A stretch of 64,000 nt of DNA. It comes from Sabellastarte sp. h YS-2021 (Eukaryota > Annelida > Polychaeta > Sabellida > Sabellidae). Location: the NCBI GenBank assembly GCA_964017235.1, contig OZ024933.1, positions 63,222,255 to 63,286,254 of the forward strand, written 5' to 3'. Both the position numbers and the translations under genes were made by a program. The notes under the pieces are model-generated. The model did no database searches and was not told where the DNA came from. It saw only the letters and a list, made by a program, of their open reading frames with translations. Shown piece by piece: positions 44,590-56,125 of this stretch (its first letter is position 1; every line of letters starts with the position of its first letter).

Positions 44590-44920
44590 GAAAGCATGAT
44601 TTAGTAACTTGTGAAAATGGCTTCACATCTTGTGGCAACGACTTGCTAACCTGTGGGAACAACTTGCTCTCTTGTGGTAAGGACTTGCTAACTTGTGTGA
44701 ACGACTTGCTATCTTCTGGTAACAACTTGCTAATTTGTGGTAACAACTTGCTAACTTATGGTAACGACTTTCTAACTTGTGGTAATGACATGCTATCTTG
44801 TGGTTACCACTTGCTAACTTGTGGGAATGACTTGCTATCTTGTTGGAACAAATTGGTAACTTGTGGGAATGACTTTTTATCTTGCGTGAACAACATGCTA
44901 ACTTAGTATGTTTGGAGTTG
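44590..44920 (+). repeat. 21-bp minisatellite, second block
   Basis: About fifteen 21-bp units of the type gacttgctaacttgtgggaa. The unit is related to that at 43640-44130 and in the same sense as its left part. A third, shorter block lies at 48955-49070. Confidence 0.85.
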
Positions 44921-45809
44921 GTTTAATGCATTTAACTATATATATTTAATGTTGATCTATCGATCTCTGATAATTTAGTTCTTTCTTGACAATGTTATTA
45001 TGATAGTTAGTGTATTTGATACCTGTAAAGAGATACAGAGGTGTGAAGTGAACAAGATCTGGCTTTTGGTTTCATCTTTTTTAACATTATTTTTTTACCT
45101 GAAATTTTATAAAAGTGGTTGGACTTTTTACTCACTGTGAAATGTTTTGAATTTTTGTATAACTCATCAACTTCATTGATTTATTTTCAATAATTGTAAC
45201 CCAAAATAGCAATATATTTTATTTTAATTTTTGTCTGTTTGGCTGTGTGTACCAGCAACAGGCACTTATGTTTTTATTTGTATTTTTGATATGTATACAT
45301 GTAACAATGGCAGCATATTAGTTACACTATGCTATCGAATAAAGTAACACGACCTTATTTGTTGTCTTTTGGGAATTAAACTTTTTAAACTTTTGTTCCA
45401 CCATAAATGGTCCAAAACAGCACATAAAATTTCACTGTTTCTTTGGTGAAATGAACCTCTGCTACATATTCACAACTTGTTCTATCTACCAAGTACCAAG
45501 TACATACTTAATTTGTATTTTTTCTGAATCATTCTGCCATTATTTTATGTTCTATGGAATACAAAATTATATTTAATGAAACCGTTTTATACATGATCTG
45601 TAATTATTTTAAAGTTTATGATACTAGAATATTGAAGTATAATATTTGTGGTCTTGCTTCACATTTATTCAACAGGTGTGTCACAACCAGTGTTTGCCTG
45701 TGTCTAAAATTATGTGCTTACTAACAAATGTCATATTTCGTTACATGTATCTCTTTGGTCAAGATAATTTTCAATATTTGTCCAAGATTGAATTGCATTA
45801 GTAGGGAAT

Positions 45810-46061
45810 GTGATGCTAAAACAAGCCATGGCTCATTTAGGCAATAGTATCAGTGTGTTATCTGCAAACTGGCAAGGCTTAAGAAATTGTGCAAAAAGGC
45901 TTGATGTAATTAACTATTTTAAAGAAACACATGCTAGCATTGTCTGTCTGCAAGACACCCATTGGACAGAAAACGATAGCAAGTCCGTTAAAACACTTTG
46001 GGGCAATGACATATACTTAAGTGGAGGTCAGACTTGTAGTAGCTATTCTATTGAACAATAA
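45810..46061 (+). pseudogene. LINE apurinic-like endonuclease remnant
   Basis: 83 codons contain ISVLSANWQGLRN and IVCLQDTHW, matching the first two conserved blocks of LINE endonucleases (N-x-x-G-L and LQETH; here LQDTH). The domain normally nicks target DNA. It is cut by a stop at 46061, and only fragments continue beyond that. Confidence 0.78.
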
Positions 46062-47159
46062 TTTCAAATACAAAGTTTTAAAATGCAGAAAGGATTTAAA
46101 TTAAAATTTGTTAAATTTAATCTTAAAACTAAGCATGATACTTTTGAGTATTATATGTGTACATGGGCCAAACACTGATAATACAGAATTTTATAAAGAT
46201 GTTCAAGACCTTCTGGAGGCACCATCTCTGATTAGACCCTCATATGTGCGGATTTTAATCTAGTCTTAAATCCAGATTTGGACTCCTACAATTATAAACA
46301 CATTAACAACGCTAGGGCAAGACAAATAGTATTACATATGATGGTCGAATGTGATTTATGCGTATACTGCCAGTTTAATCTGGACCAGAGGCATTTCACA
46401 TGAAGATGGAAAAATCCAATGAAACAAGCTGGACTTGATTACTTTTTAGCCTCATCAAATATGCTAAACATAATTAAAAATTGTTATATAAGCTTAAGTT
46501 ATGGATCACATCACTCTATACAACATTTTGATATTATACTCAACAATTTAAATCATGGAAAGGGACTGTGGAAATTTAACAAAAATCTTTTAGAAATTAA
46601 GGATTTCCTAACATTGATTAATTCTTTCATTGATGAAGAAAAAGTTAAATATGTACTTTCAGTCTACGATCTTAAATTTTTGGAAATAACTTTTTCTTCA
46701 ATCTCTATAATAGAACCTGATGCATTTCTTGAAGTACTTTTCCATAGAATTCATGGGGAAGCTATTAAATTTGCATCAATTTGGTAAAAAAAAACAAATA
46801 AAATAAATCTGTACCTCAACCAAATTCCATAAATTCTGAACTTCTTTTAGACAAAAAAGCAGAGCTAGAGCACTTCAGAAATGTTAAAATGAAAGGTCAA
46901 TCGGTTAGAGCATAATTGTAATGGTTACAAGAAGGAGAAAGGCCTTCTAAATATTTTTGAAACCTTGAAAATAAAAATTACATTTAAAAAACCATAAGGA
47001 GATTTAAGCTTAGCAATGGTTCTATAGTCACTAAACAAGAAGATGTGCTTGACCACGTGAGATCATTGTATGAGAATCTTTTCAAAAATTGAGATGATAA
47101 TTTGTTAGATGTGGATTTTAAAAAATGAGATTGGAGCCCTTCTTTGGGTATAGTAAAAG

Positions 47160-48740
47160 TTTGATCAATCTGATAAAATCTTTAATAAATATATCATAGG
47201 TTATGTTTTACAATGTGGGGATACCAATAAACAGAGGATGTCATCAGGGGATCCTATATCTCCCTATCTGTTCTTAATTGGTACAAATAATATTATCACT
47301 TCTCATTAGAGTGAAGCCCTAAATTGTTGGTATCTTAATTGATGGGATAGATTAACACAGTTCGCAGTTGACACAACTTTGATACTGGATGGCAGTCAGT
47401 GTTCCCTACAGGCAGCCCTAAATATGTTGGAAATATTTGATAATATGTCTGGTCTTTGTATGAATAAGGACAAAACAAAGATGATTTGGATTGGCAGGAA
47501 AAGATTTTGTTGAGAGAAGCTTAATGCTTTTGCTAATCTTAATCGGGATGATACTGATTTTTTACTTTGCTGGCCTTAAGGTTCTCAACAGATCTGAGTG
47601 AAATTCCAGAGATGAATTATCATCAAACTCTTATCAAATTATTAAATGATATCTAAAAAAATGGAGCAGTCGCTATTTAAGTCCCTTTGGAAGAATAACT
47701 GTGGCAAAGACAAGTGTTTTGTCAAAATGTATTCATCCATTCTCTTCCTTACTAAGATCAGATAATTTTCAAAAGCAATTAAACCAAATATTATTAAATT
47801 TATTTGAGACGTTAAACCTGACAAAATAAAAAGAACAACTATATGTCATGGCTATTTGGAAGGCAGTCTAAAGATGATAAACATAAAAAATGTTTGAGCA
47901 GGCATTAAAAGTGAGTTCAGTAAGAAAATTTTTTATCCAGTTCTGATTCACAGTGGTATAGACTCTTTAAGAAATCATTCGGAAACCCCGATAAAATTTT
48001 GAGCTTTGTGGATGACTTCAGTAACCCATCTCTAAAAATATCACAAACCCTTTTTGGCATAATGTGCTAAATAACTGGGTAGATATACATCATCAAATTC
48101 CTATCAGGTCAAATAATAAAAGTCTTCAAACATGTATTATGTACCACTCTCAGATTTTTTAAAAGTCCAACATTTTTTACCAGATTGGTTTAAACAAGGA
48201 ATCCATTTAATTGGAGATATCAGTAATACAGATGATGGACTCTTAGAGTTAGAAGATATAAACAGCACGCATTGCAAAGAGACACCATTGTGTGAATATA
48301 TTAGGAATGAATTTTTATTATCAAAATATCCTGATATTGAATTGACTGATAAATGGTCTATTATTTACAAAATATACTTTGAATCCATTGAAGATAATAA
48401 CTTAAAATGGTTCCAATACCGCATCCTTTATAAAATTTTGAGAACCAAGGAGTATTTAAAAAAGACAAATCTATGACTTGAAAGCGACTGTAACCTTTGC
48501 AAAAAAAGTATTCAAGATGTGAAGGATTTGTTTGCTGAATGTCCTAGTGTTGGTCACTTGTGGGAAAATCTAGGTAAATGGATATTCAACAAAATAGAGC
48601 TAAATTTTTACAATGATGGAACTATGAAGATATTAGGTTATTTGTACTTTGACATACATTTCTGGCCACTCAGTTTTTTTTATATTTTCTGGTGTGCTAC
48701 CAATAATTACCTACCCGATATATACTTTTTACAAAAATAA
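47160..48740 (+). pseudogene. L1-like reverse transcriptase and C-terminal remnant
   Basis: An RT block (GCHQGDPISPYLF) lies near 47240. The position of the catalytic F-A-D-D box near 47360-47380 reads FAVDTTLI, so one essential Asp is gone. 48132-48476 and 48519-48740 encode the L1-type C-terminal region, with WSIIYKIYFESIEDNNLKWF and a C-x2-C...H...C arrangement spanning the stop near 48476. The copy is inactive. Confidence 0.78.
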
Positions 48741-49447
48741 ATTAAAAGAAGATTTATTGAGCAAGAACTTTTGTATACCATTTTTGCTTTCCCCAAAAAT
48801 GGACTATGTGGGTAAACAATTTTGATGATATTAAAATTTAAAATAACTGTAAACCCCAAATAAATAAATTAAACAGATATGTAATATGGTATTTGATGTA
48901 TGTACTTGTATATATATTCTGTCTCTAATGTTTAAGAAAAAAATATATAAAAAAAACAACTTAGTACCTTGTGGGATCGACTTGCTAACTTGTGGTAATG
49001 AGTTTTTAACTTGTGGTAATGTGTTGCTAACTCGTGGGTACAACTTCTTAGTTTGTGGGAATGAGGAAGAGTTCTATGTCCATTCCTGGGCTCCGAATGT
49101 TTGGGAGATCAAATATACAAACAAGATTGACTTTATTCATACATTATAGCTCTGTCAAAAGTGAGGCCCTTGTTTCAGTAAAAAAGTGACAATTATGGCG
49201 TATTAATCTCTGCGGTACTGGGCTGACAAAATGTTAAGGTGAAAAGCTATCTTTAAACATTGTCAGAAGCAAATCAAAGATGGACAGACGCAAAGCCCGA
49301 GCATAATAGAGTTGATATGCAAAAATATATATTACACAACAAATATAACATATTAAGCAATTAATACTATTTTAAATTGTGATCAGTATAAAAACAACCT
49401 ATTAACCATGCATGCATGCACTCTTTTATCACAGTTATACAAAGTGT
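48741..49447. repeat. Spacer with third 21-bp minisatellite block and candidate poly(A) signal
   Basis: 48955-49070 holds about five 21-bp units (gacttgctaacttgtggtaa type). On the minus strand AATAAA at 49132-49137 lies about 310 bp beyond the channel stop codon and could be its poly(A) signal. Nothing else is recognised. Confidence 0.5.
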
Positions 49448-49560
49448 TTATGAGCCATCATAGTAGTTCTGGAAGCAGTTGTGAACCCAAATGTCCAAGA
49501 ATTCAAAGATGGAAAGTACACTTCCTCCAATAAAAAGTCCCATGGACCCACCAATATCAC
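49448..49560 (-). CDS. DEG/ENaC-like channel, last coding exon (TM2)
   Basis: Read on the minus strand, the exon follows an acceptor (tttttacttcag at about 49561-49572) and starts in phase 1 to complete a Ser codon. It encodes DIGGSMGLFIGGSVLSIFEF, then LDIWVHNCFQNYYDGS and TAA (49448-49450). This is the DEG/ENaC pore helix TM2: DIGG at the extracellular mouth, the G-x-S selectivity filter (here GGS, commonly GAS) and the Glu/Phe/Leu-Asp end. The cytoplasmic tail is only about ten residues, very short for the family. The product would be a plasma-membrane sodium channel subunit, working as a trimer. Confidence 0.9.
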
Positions 49561-50151
49561 CTGAAGTAAAAAGAAACACACGGGCAGAAATATAACATAC
49601 CCTGTACTGGTAATTTTAATAAATTTTCAAATTTTCAAGACCTATATCTATCTGTGCAGACAGGAGTAGGGGCAAGGTGACATGTGGAGGAGTTCCTTCC
49701 GCCCTAACATTAAATGGGAAAGTTTTGGTGCACTTGTTTTGGTCCAGTAGTTTCCAGAACAGGCGCAATAGAATTGTGTGCAATGGGTTAAATTAAAATC
49801 AAACAATCAATCAATCAATTGATAAGTCAATCAATCAGTCAATCAATTAATCAATCAATCATTACACAACATTAAATGCAGTAAATGGTTAGGTATGAGT
49901 AGGGCTATTTATCATTATATGTTAAGTGAACCAAGCTATTCTCTTCTTCAAAAGATAATTATCAAAGTAAATTCTATGCTGCTCTGAATCCTATTACAGT
50001 TGATGAACATGTTTTGATTCATCATAAAGAAAGATTTCAACTCTGAGTGGATTGAAAAGGTAATTATCCATTTGCAGAGTTTCATGCGGAAGTAATTGAA
50101 TTTCCCAGATCTTGATGCATGGCTGTATATTTTGTATTTTATAACACTTAC
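49561..50151 (-). other. Intron of the DEG/ENaC-like gene
   Basis: It has a GT donor at 50151/50150 (agtca followed by gtaagtg) and an AG acceptor next to 49560, joining phase 1 to phase 1. It contains a TCAA-type microsatellite (49799-49862). Confidence 0.85.
49799..49862. repeat. (TCAA)n-type microsatellite
   Basis: An imperfect run of tcaa units within the last intron of the channel gene. Confidence 0.8.
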
Positions 50152-50243
50152 TGACTAGCTGAGAGATTCCATATGCTCTTTGCTGGGTGACCTGCTGGTA
50201 ACTTAATTCCTGCATGTACACATCCAAGGTCATCACGTTCTGC
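50152..50243 (-). CDS. DEG/ENaC-like channel, penultimate exon (palm/wrist before TM2)
   Basis: A 92-bp minus-strand exon between acceptor ttttctttag and donor gtaagtg. It encodes QNVMTLDVYMQELSYQQVTQ and QRAYGISQLVS. The pattern L-x-V-Y-x-x-E-L-x-Y followed by alternating polar residues and a Ser codon split by the intron is the conserved segment just before TM2 in ASIC/ENaC/degenerin proteins. Phase 2 on its 5' side matches the large exon ending at 61715 (ag plus g makes Arg). Phase 1 on its 3' side matches the TM2 exon. Confidence 0.9.
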
Positions 50244-50438
50244 CTAAAGAAAATATGTAGTGCTCATTGTCACTTTTCAAGATGAAACAGATAGTCTGTT
50301 TAGGTTTGCGTAAGACCTTAATAATAAGTATGGTTCTACATGCAATTGAAGTGCTGGTTTCACAGTTCAAAATTATAATTTCTCTAATGTAAATAAAGGG
50401 TTATATGGGGTAGATGAGGTAAAGGGCAAAATTCTACC

Positions 50439-50459
50439 CCGCCCCCCCCCCCCCCCCCC
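50439..50459. repeat. Poly-C run
   Basis: An almost pure C tract about 20 bp long inside the large intron. Its length is prone to sequencing error. Confidence 0.85.
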
Positions 50460-50832
50460 AAAATCATTCAATTAATGTGCACCTATTTTTTCAATATTAG
50501 CAGAAATGTGATAAAGATTATTGTAGCATGATAAAATATATCAAAAAATCTTTCAAAAATACTCTGTAGTGGTATCAGTAAAACTTTAAACTTAACCCTT
50601 CTATGAGTGCTAAAACAACCAAATTTTAGGTACGTGCTATAAATTGGTTTTCAACTATTTCATATATCTGGAGAGATTTGGCTATGGATGTGAAAGCACG
50701 TTGATCATACGCTTGTTAAAGAACTGGAACAAACTATGAAACTTTAAATATCACTTAAAACTTTGGTCAAACTTCAAATTACCATAAATTGGAGGCTTTT
50801 TATACATACTGTGTGAATGGTAATGGAATATA

Positions 50833-51215
50833 AGTAATATAATAGGGGCATTTGGTGCCCTCTTTTTGTGAAAATGTGCCAACTCAGATTAAGCAAAATG
50901 TGCCAACTCAGATTAAACAAAATGAGGCCCTCAGATTACAGGCTAGGGTAAAACGTAGTAGGGTAAAAAGTAGGTTAAAAAGTAGTAGGGTAAAAAGTAG
51001 GTTAAAAAAAGTAGTATGGTAAAAAGGAGTAGCGTAAAAAGTACGTTAAAAAAAGTAGTGGGTAAAAAGTAGGTTAAAAAGTAGTAGGGTAAAAAGTAGG
51101 GTATGCATGTGCAGTGGTGTGTAGCAATCTGCTGGTAGATGATGTCACGTGTCCAAATACTGGAATCTGATTGGTTAATGATGTCATATTGATTGGTTAA
51201 TGGAGTGATGGTGAT
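50833..51215 (+). repeat. Left terminal inverted repeat of the Polinton
   Basis: About 383 bp, mirrored at 60765-61097. From the tip inward it has ataataggggcattt, ttgtgaaaatg, gccaactcagatta, ggctagggtaaaa, a minisatellite of gtagggtaaaaagtaggtt units (50946-51110, longer here than on the right), cagtggtgtgtagcaatctg and gtcatattgattggttaatg. Confidence 0.93.
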
Positions 51216-52089
51216 TGTTTATTCGGTCGCGCATGTGCACATTGTTTATTATGGTTTGTACAGTATATATGCAGTCCTACACACAAGGTGCAGCACAAAA
51301 TCTCCCTTTCTACTTAGTGCTACAAAATGTGTTTTGTCAGCCTTAACTTGATTCCAGTAACCACAAAAACACATGAACTTGAAATCTGTGTTCAACTTAA
51401 ACTAGTTGTGGTGATGGGGCATCTTGCAAAACCACAAATCCAGCTGGGTCTCTTGTGTAAACAAAGGCAGTATCATTTACTACTATACACCCATTCTCTT
51501 ACTTGTTAGATTTGGGAGAGTGTTTCAAACATTCAAGTAAAAAAGAAGTTACATATAACATGTGTATAATGCATTCATTTTCATTGCAAATTTACAAGTA
51601 TAGACAAAAGTATAACTCAAACTAAAATGATAAAATAAATTACTAAAAGATACCATGTTAACACTGCATAGTATAAATTATTTATAGATGCTCTGGAAGA
51701 CTGTAATAATATTAAAAAGCACTCAGAGAGTGCATACCTCCACCAAAGAACATAATAAGTAGAAATTGTGTCAATTTGATGCAGTGTATTCCGTTTTGCT
51801 TTTTGCTATATTACAATGAAAATATTGGAGCAATAGGGTGGGCGATATAAGATCTAAGCACTAGTTAGTTCTGTTAACAAAAAGAGAAATGGACAGACAA
51901 ACAGAGAAACATACAGTCATGAAAATAATACCTCCTTGGTGGTAGTGAATTAAAGGCATAATTTAAAAGGTATGATTTTTTTAAAAGGCTCACTGATAAG
52001 TAAATGAGAAAATTTGTATTTTGATATTTTCTGTAAGCAGGCAGGGAGTCAGATGAGTCTCATATTGGTATCTAAGTTAGACCAAGACC
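51216..52089. other. Polinton left interior without recognised gene
   Basis: A 60-codon frame at 51327-51509 follows a TATA-like word (cagtatatatgc near 51261) but has no recognised domain. The word cagtcctacacacaaggt at 51272-51289 is repeated in reverse at about 54221-54238. DNA polymerase B, normally at one end of a Polinton, is not detectable here. Confidence 0.45.
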
Positions 52090-53880
52090 CATCTTCTGAT
52101 TCTTTTCAGGAATATCCCACCAGTAGTATTTGCATATCCCTGAAAAAGGACACTAAATAATTGAAAAAAGGAAAATCCAATTTATTTTTTTTTGTACCCA
52201 GACGTAGCCTGGGTGGCATCCTATCACCCTGTCCAATTTCAAACCACAATGTTAATAGACAGATACATATATTAGGGCAGTTGGAGACACCAATGGTGAT
52301 CTATCTCCGTGTAAAGTTTAAATTGGATTGGACAAAGCGTTTTTGATTTAGAGTCTGGAAATGGAAATGTTGATGGACAAAAAAAATGGATAAACAAATG
52401 GGCAGAATTTCACCAATTTCGAAAGCAACTTAGCTAAGATGGTTGTCTATCTCCCAATCAATTTTGAATTGGATAAAGCGTTTTCAAGTTAGAGTACGGA
52501 AATGTTGATGGGCAGACAAATGGACACACGAGCAGACTTAATTACACCAATTTTGAAAGCTATGATGGTGATCTATCTCCCTGTCAAGTTTGAATTCGAT
52601 TGGACAAAGCATTTTCGAGTTGGAGTCCGGAAATGGAAATGTTGACGGACAAACAGACAAACGAACAGACGGAATTAAACCAATTTCGAAATCATCTTAC
52701 GGAAATGTTGATGGGCAGACAAATGTACACATGAACAGACTTAATTACACCAATTTTGAAAGCTATGATGGTGATCTATCTCCCTGTCAAGTTTGAATTC
52801 GATTGGACAAAGTATTTTCGAGTTGGAGTCCGGAAATGGAAATGTTGACGGACAAACAGACAAACGAACAGATGGAATTAAACCAATTTCGAAATCATCT
52901 TAGCTATGATGGTGATCTATCTCTCTGTCACGTTTGAATTTGGTTGGACAAAGCGTTTTTAAGTTAGAGTTTGGAAATGGAAATGTTGACGGAGAGACAA
53001 ACAGACCAAAAATGGACAAACGAAGAGAGAAATTTACATCAATTTCAAAAGCAACTTAGCTATGATGGGGGATCTATGTCCCTGTCAAGTTTGAATTCGG
53101 TTCGACAAAGCGTTTTTGAGTTAGAGTCCAGAAACGGAATGTTGATGGACAGACAAATGGATAAAAAATGAACAAACTAAGGGATGAAATTACACCAATT
53201 TCAAACATAACCTAGCTATGATGGTAATCTATCTCCATGTCAAGTTTGAATTTTATTGGACATAGCTTTTTTGAGTTAGAGTCCCAAAACAAAAATGTTG
53301 ACGGACAGACGGGCGTCAGACACATCAATCTAATAGAAACAAAAAAAAACCCCCTCAAATCTGAAGAAATTATAAACTTTTATCTCATATTTCTGCATAT
53401 TGTAGTACTTTTATAGCAATTTCTTTTGTTTTTGTTTTTGTTTCCACCAATTTTACTTCCTGTTATGGGTCAGTTTGATTGGGGATATGCTAGAACGCAA
53501 TTTTTTTTGGTATCCCGGAATCGGTATTTTTTCACACACAAGCGGATGGACCAACTGGCACCAATTTTGAAAGCAACCTAGCCCTGCTGGTGTCTTACCA
53601 CAGTCAAATTTCAAATTGATCAGTGGAAGTGTCCCTGTGTTGGAGTCCGGTAACCAAAATATTGACAGACATACAGACAAACAGACACCTCAACTGGCAT
53701 TTATTTTGAAATAGGCTAGCCGAAGTGGTGTCCTATCCACCCTATCAAATTTCAAATCAATTGGTGGAAGCATTGTTGAATTAGAGTCTGGCAACCAAAA
53801 TGATGATACATGGGCAGACATACTAATGAACAGACAGATGGACAAACATCAGAAACATCAATTTAATAGGCAAACAACCC
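52090..53880 (+). repeat. Imperfect tandem array inside the Polinton
   Basis: The words gtgatctatctccctgtcaa, ttggacaaagcgtttt, agttagagtccgg and atgttgacggacagacaaac recur, with ctatctcc near 52302, 52447, 52573, 52774, 52916 and 53229. Spacings vary from about 125 to 200 bp. The array sits where replication genes would be expected and was probably brought in by a secondary insertion. Confidence 0.75.
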
Positions 53881-54239
53881 ATTTCAAAAAGAGCTAACCT
53901 GTGTATTTGGAGGAAATTATTTAATAAATGTATGACAGAGATACACACACATAAAAAGCTTATTAGCTTTCTAATTCTACTGACAAGTAAAAGAAAAAAG
54001 TTGAAGGTAGAGAGGAATATCCAGATAAGTATATAATGGCTATTTAATGATATCACACACACAGTACAGTTTGTTGATCTTAGCTGCTGAGGCTGTATGC
54101 AGAAAAAGGCTGCAGTTTACTCCACACAGTGAACTTAACCAGTGCTTAGTTTAAGGAGAGAAAAGAGGGAAATCACTGCACTGAAAAACCCACTGGCTCA
54201 GGGAGAGCAGGTCTCTGTACCTTGTGTGTAGGACTGTAT

Positions 54240-54905
54240 GTGTCATTTTATATTTTTAGCCACAACTTCCTTATGTATGGATGGATTTTCATGAAATGAA
54301 GATCAGAAGAAGCGTTATGTAATACTCTTTTCAGTGATATATAGTTTTCTATATGTATCTCTTATAGATTTTAAGATTATTAATAAAAAGGCAACATTTA
54401 ATTTTCTGATTCTGTTTGATTTGAACTGACTTTGAAGTTTAAACTGCAATATCTCACTTATTTCTGTACGGATTTTGATGAAATAAGACCAAAAGAAGCT
54501 CTGTAAAATACTGTTTCCAGCAATATATAGTTTTCCATATGTATCTTTTATAGTTTTGAAGTTATTGATGACAAAGCAAAAAGTAAGTGTTGTGTAATAT
54601 TCAGACCTTCGAAACCATATTTAGACTCTGCAAGATGCGGATAAAGCCCGTGGCATTTAATTTTGTGATTGTTTGATTTGAACTGACTTTGAAGGTTAAG
54701 CTGCAATATCTCGCTTACTTCTGGATGGATTTTGATGAAATGAAGGTCAAAAGAAGCGTTAAGAAGTACACGTTCCAGCAATATATAGTTTTCCATATGT
54801 ATCTGTTATAATGAAAAAATTACTGAATTAAAAACAGAAAGTAAGCGTTGTGAAATACTCGAAACCATATTTAGACTCTGCAAGATGTGAATAAAGCCCC
54901 TGGTT
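54240..54905 (+). repeat. Three-copy degenerate repeat inside the Polinton
   Basis: The word atatatagttttccatatgt or a variant occurs near 54338, 54521 and 54779. Each is preceded by a gattttgatgaaatgaag-type stretch, and the last two are followed by gactctgcaagatg. It is non-coding. Confidence 0.7.
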
Positions 54906-54967
54906 AATAACAGGTAAAAAAATGGGGATTTCCAATATGACCCCTCCTCCTCTTCCTCCTAATATTA

Positions 54968-55541
54968 GCGCATGCGCGTATCAAAGTTTAGTGTATTGAA
55001 GATGGATTCAAAAGTAGAAATAGATATTGGTTACAAATGTTTTGGAGAGCACGTATTAAGCATAAGAAGATATTTTTACAAAGAGGCGAAAATAAATTTG
55101 AATATGGTAGAATGTCGACATAACCTTTATGATAGATTACATGAGAATATTGAAAAAGCGAATCAGTTTATTGAAAAAGCTGTTTTTGATAAAATTTGGT
55201 TAAGTGGGACTGTGTATGTGGAAGTGTTAAAATGCAAGGGAGAAAGTTGAATACACATTGGACGTTTAAATGAGATTGTTATGTTGACTAAAACAAATTG
55301 GGAAAATTTAGTATGTTTAATGCAAAAGTATGCCAAAACAATAGGTTTTGAGAGGTACTTTGGTGAGTAAAGTGGGTGAAATTTAAAGTGAAGTGTGCAT
55401 GCGCGAAATAAAATTTAGAGTGGTACGGAGTGCTCATGCGCAAGGTAAACAGTATAAAAAAGACATATAATGAAGTGCGCGTAAATTTTAGAATGCGCAT
55501 GCGCAAAATAAAATTTAGAATGGTACGGAGTGCGCATGCGC
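54968..55541. promoter_or_regulatory. Cluster of GCGCATGCGC-type palindromes with TATA-like words
   Basis: The words are GCGCATGCGCG at 54968, GTGCATGCGCG at about 55396, a variant CTCATGCGCA at about 55432, ATGCGCATGCGCA at about 55493 and TGCGCATGCGCG at 55531. The block aaaatttaga-tggtacggagtg is repeated about 100 bp apart. GCGCATGCGC is the known consensus of the factor NRF-1. TATAAA-type words follow at 55452 and 55565. It looks like a promoter region for the genes to the right; that role is inferred. Confidence 0.5.
54972..55250 (+). CDS. Hypothetical 92-residue protein inside the Polinton
   Basis: The frame is open from an ATG that lies within the first GCGCATGCGC palindrome; a second ATG at 55002 (MDSKVEIDIGYK) is an equally plausible start. 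The product is charged, without signal peptide or membrane segment, and I recognise no domain. It lies upstream of the zinc-finger frame, on the same strand as the capsid genes. It may be a Polinton accessory gene or a chance frame. Confidence 0.35.
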   Translation: MRVSKFSVLKMDSKVEIDIGYKCFGEHVLSIRRYFYKEAKINLNMVECRHNLYDRLHENIEKANQFIEKAVFDKIWLSGTVYVEVLKCKGES

Positions 55542-55762
55542 GTATTAAAATTTAGGGGCAACATTATAAAAGCGACACTTTTGAATCGGGTGAATCATTT
55601 TACAGTGTTATACTTTTATTTTGAGTTCAAGTGGTGATATTATTTTTTTTTGTTAATTTGTACATCTGTGCATAATTTAACAGGAGGTGGCCAAACAGAT
55701 CTTTCATCGAGCAGTATTTATTTGCTTCCCAATCCCGAACTGGAAAGAAAGCCTTTGCAAAA

Positions 55763-56125
55763 ATGAACAGACAATGTCAGCATTTCTTTAAGACCTTTGC
55801 ATCTGCCTTTAACAAAAGAAGTCACGAAAAGATCTGTCTCGGTTTACAAGCTAAAAAGAGACTGCATTGTTATATTTGCGGGAAAGGATTTGTGAGTGTA
55901 CAAAGCAGGGTAAAACATGAACAGAACTGTGTAAATGTTGGAGCAAGTTTAGAAGAAGAAGATTTAAAGAAACATCAGTGTGAAAAATGTTATCAAACAT
56001 TTTGTTCAAAGCAAATGTGGAAGCAACATTCTTGTAAAATGATACAAGAGAATAAGTGTCAGTATTGTTTGAAAGCATTTGCATCAGGTTATAGTACGCA
56101 ACATTCAAAGTGGAGACCAAAGTGA
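55763..56125 (+). CDS. C2H2/C2HC zinc-finger protein inside the Polinton
   Basis: 120 residues with three zinc-finger-like units: CYICGKGF...H...C, CEKCYQTF...H..C and CQYCLKAF. The first two have C-x2-C followed by H and C ligands (C2HC type) and the last is incomplete. It begins about 200 bp downstream of a TATA-like word (55565). Such fingers bind nucleic acid. Zinc-finger frames are not among the core Polinton genes, so this may be an accessory or captured gene. It ends before a short tandem tract (gtggtgaccaaag-type units, 56110-56200). Confidence 0.6.
   Translation: MNRQCQHFFKTFASAFNKRSHEKICLGLQAKKRLHCYICGKGFVSVQSRVKHEQNCVNVGASLEEEDLKKHQCEKCYQTFCSKQMWKQHSCKMIQENKCQYCLKAFASGYSTQHSKWRPK

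Larger units (their letters stand above)
45807..48740 (+). mobile_element. L1/Tx1-like non-LTR retrotransposon, heavily decayed
   Basis: Fragments appear in the correct order: endonuclease N-terminus (45810-46061), middle (46419-46787), an RT trace with a RGCHQGDPISPYLF-like block near 47225-47275, and the C-terminal region (48132-48740) with a zinc-knuckle-like cysteine pattern. Many frameshifts and stops separate them. No poly(A) tail or target duplication was pinned down. 21-bp minisatellite blocks related to each other lie on both sides (44590-44920 and 48955-49070). Confidence 0.8.

Noticed and set aside
51327..51509. 60-codon frame inside the Polinton as a gene
   Set aside because: Too short, no domain, and no resemblance to Polinton proteins that I can recognise.
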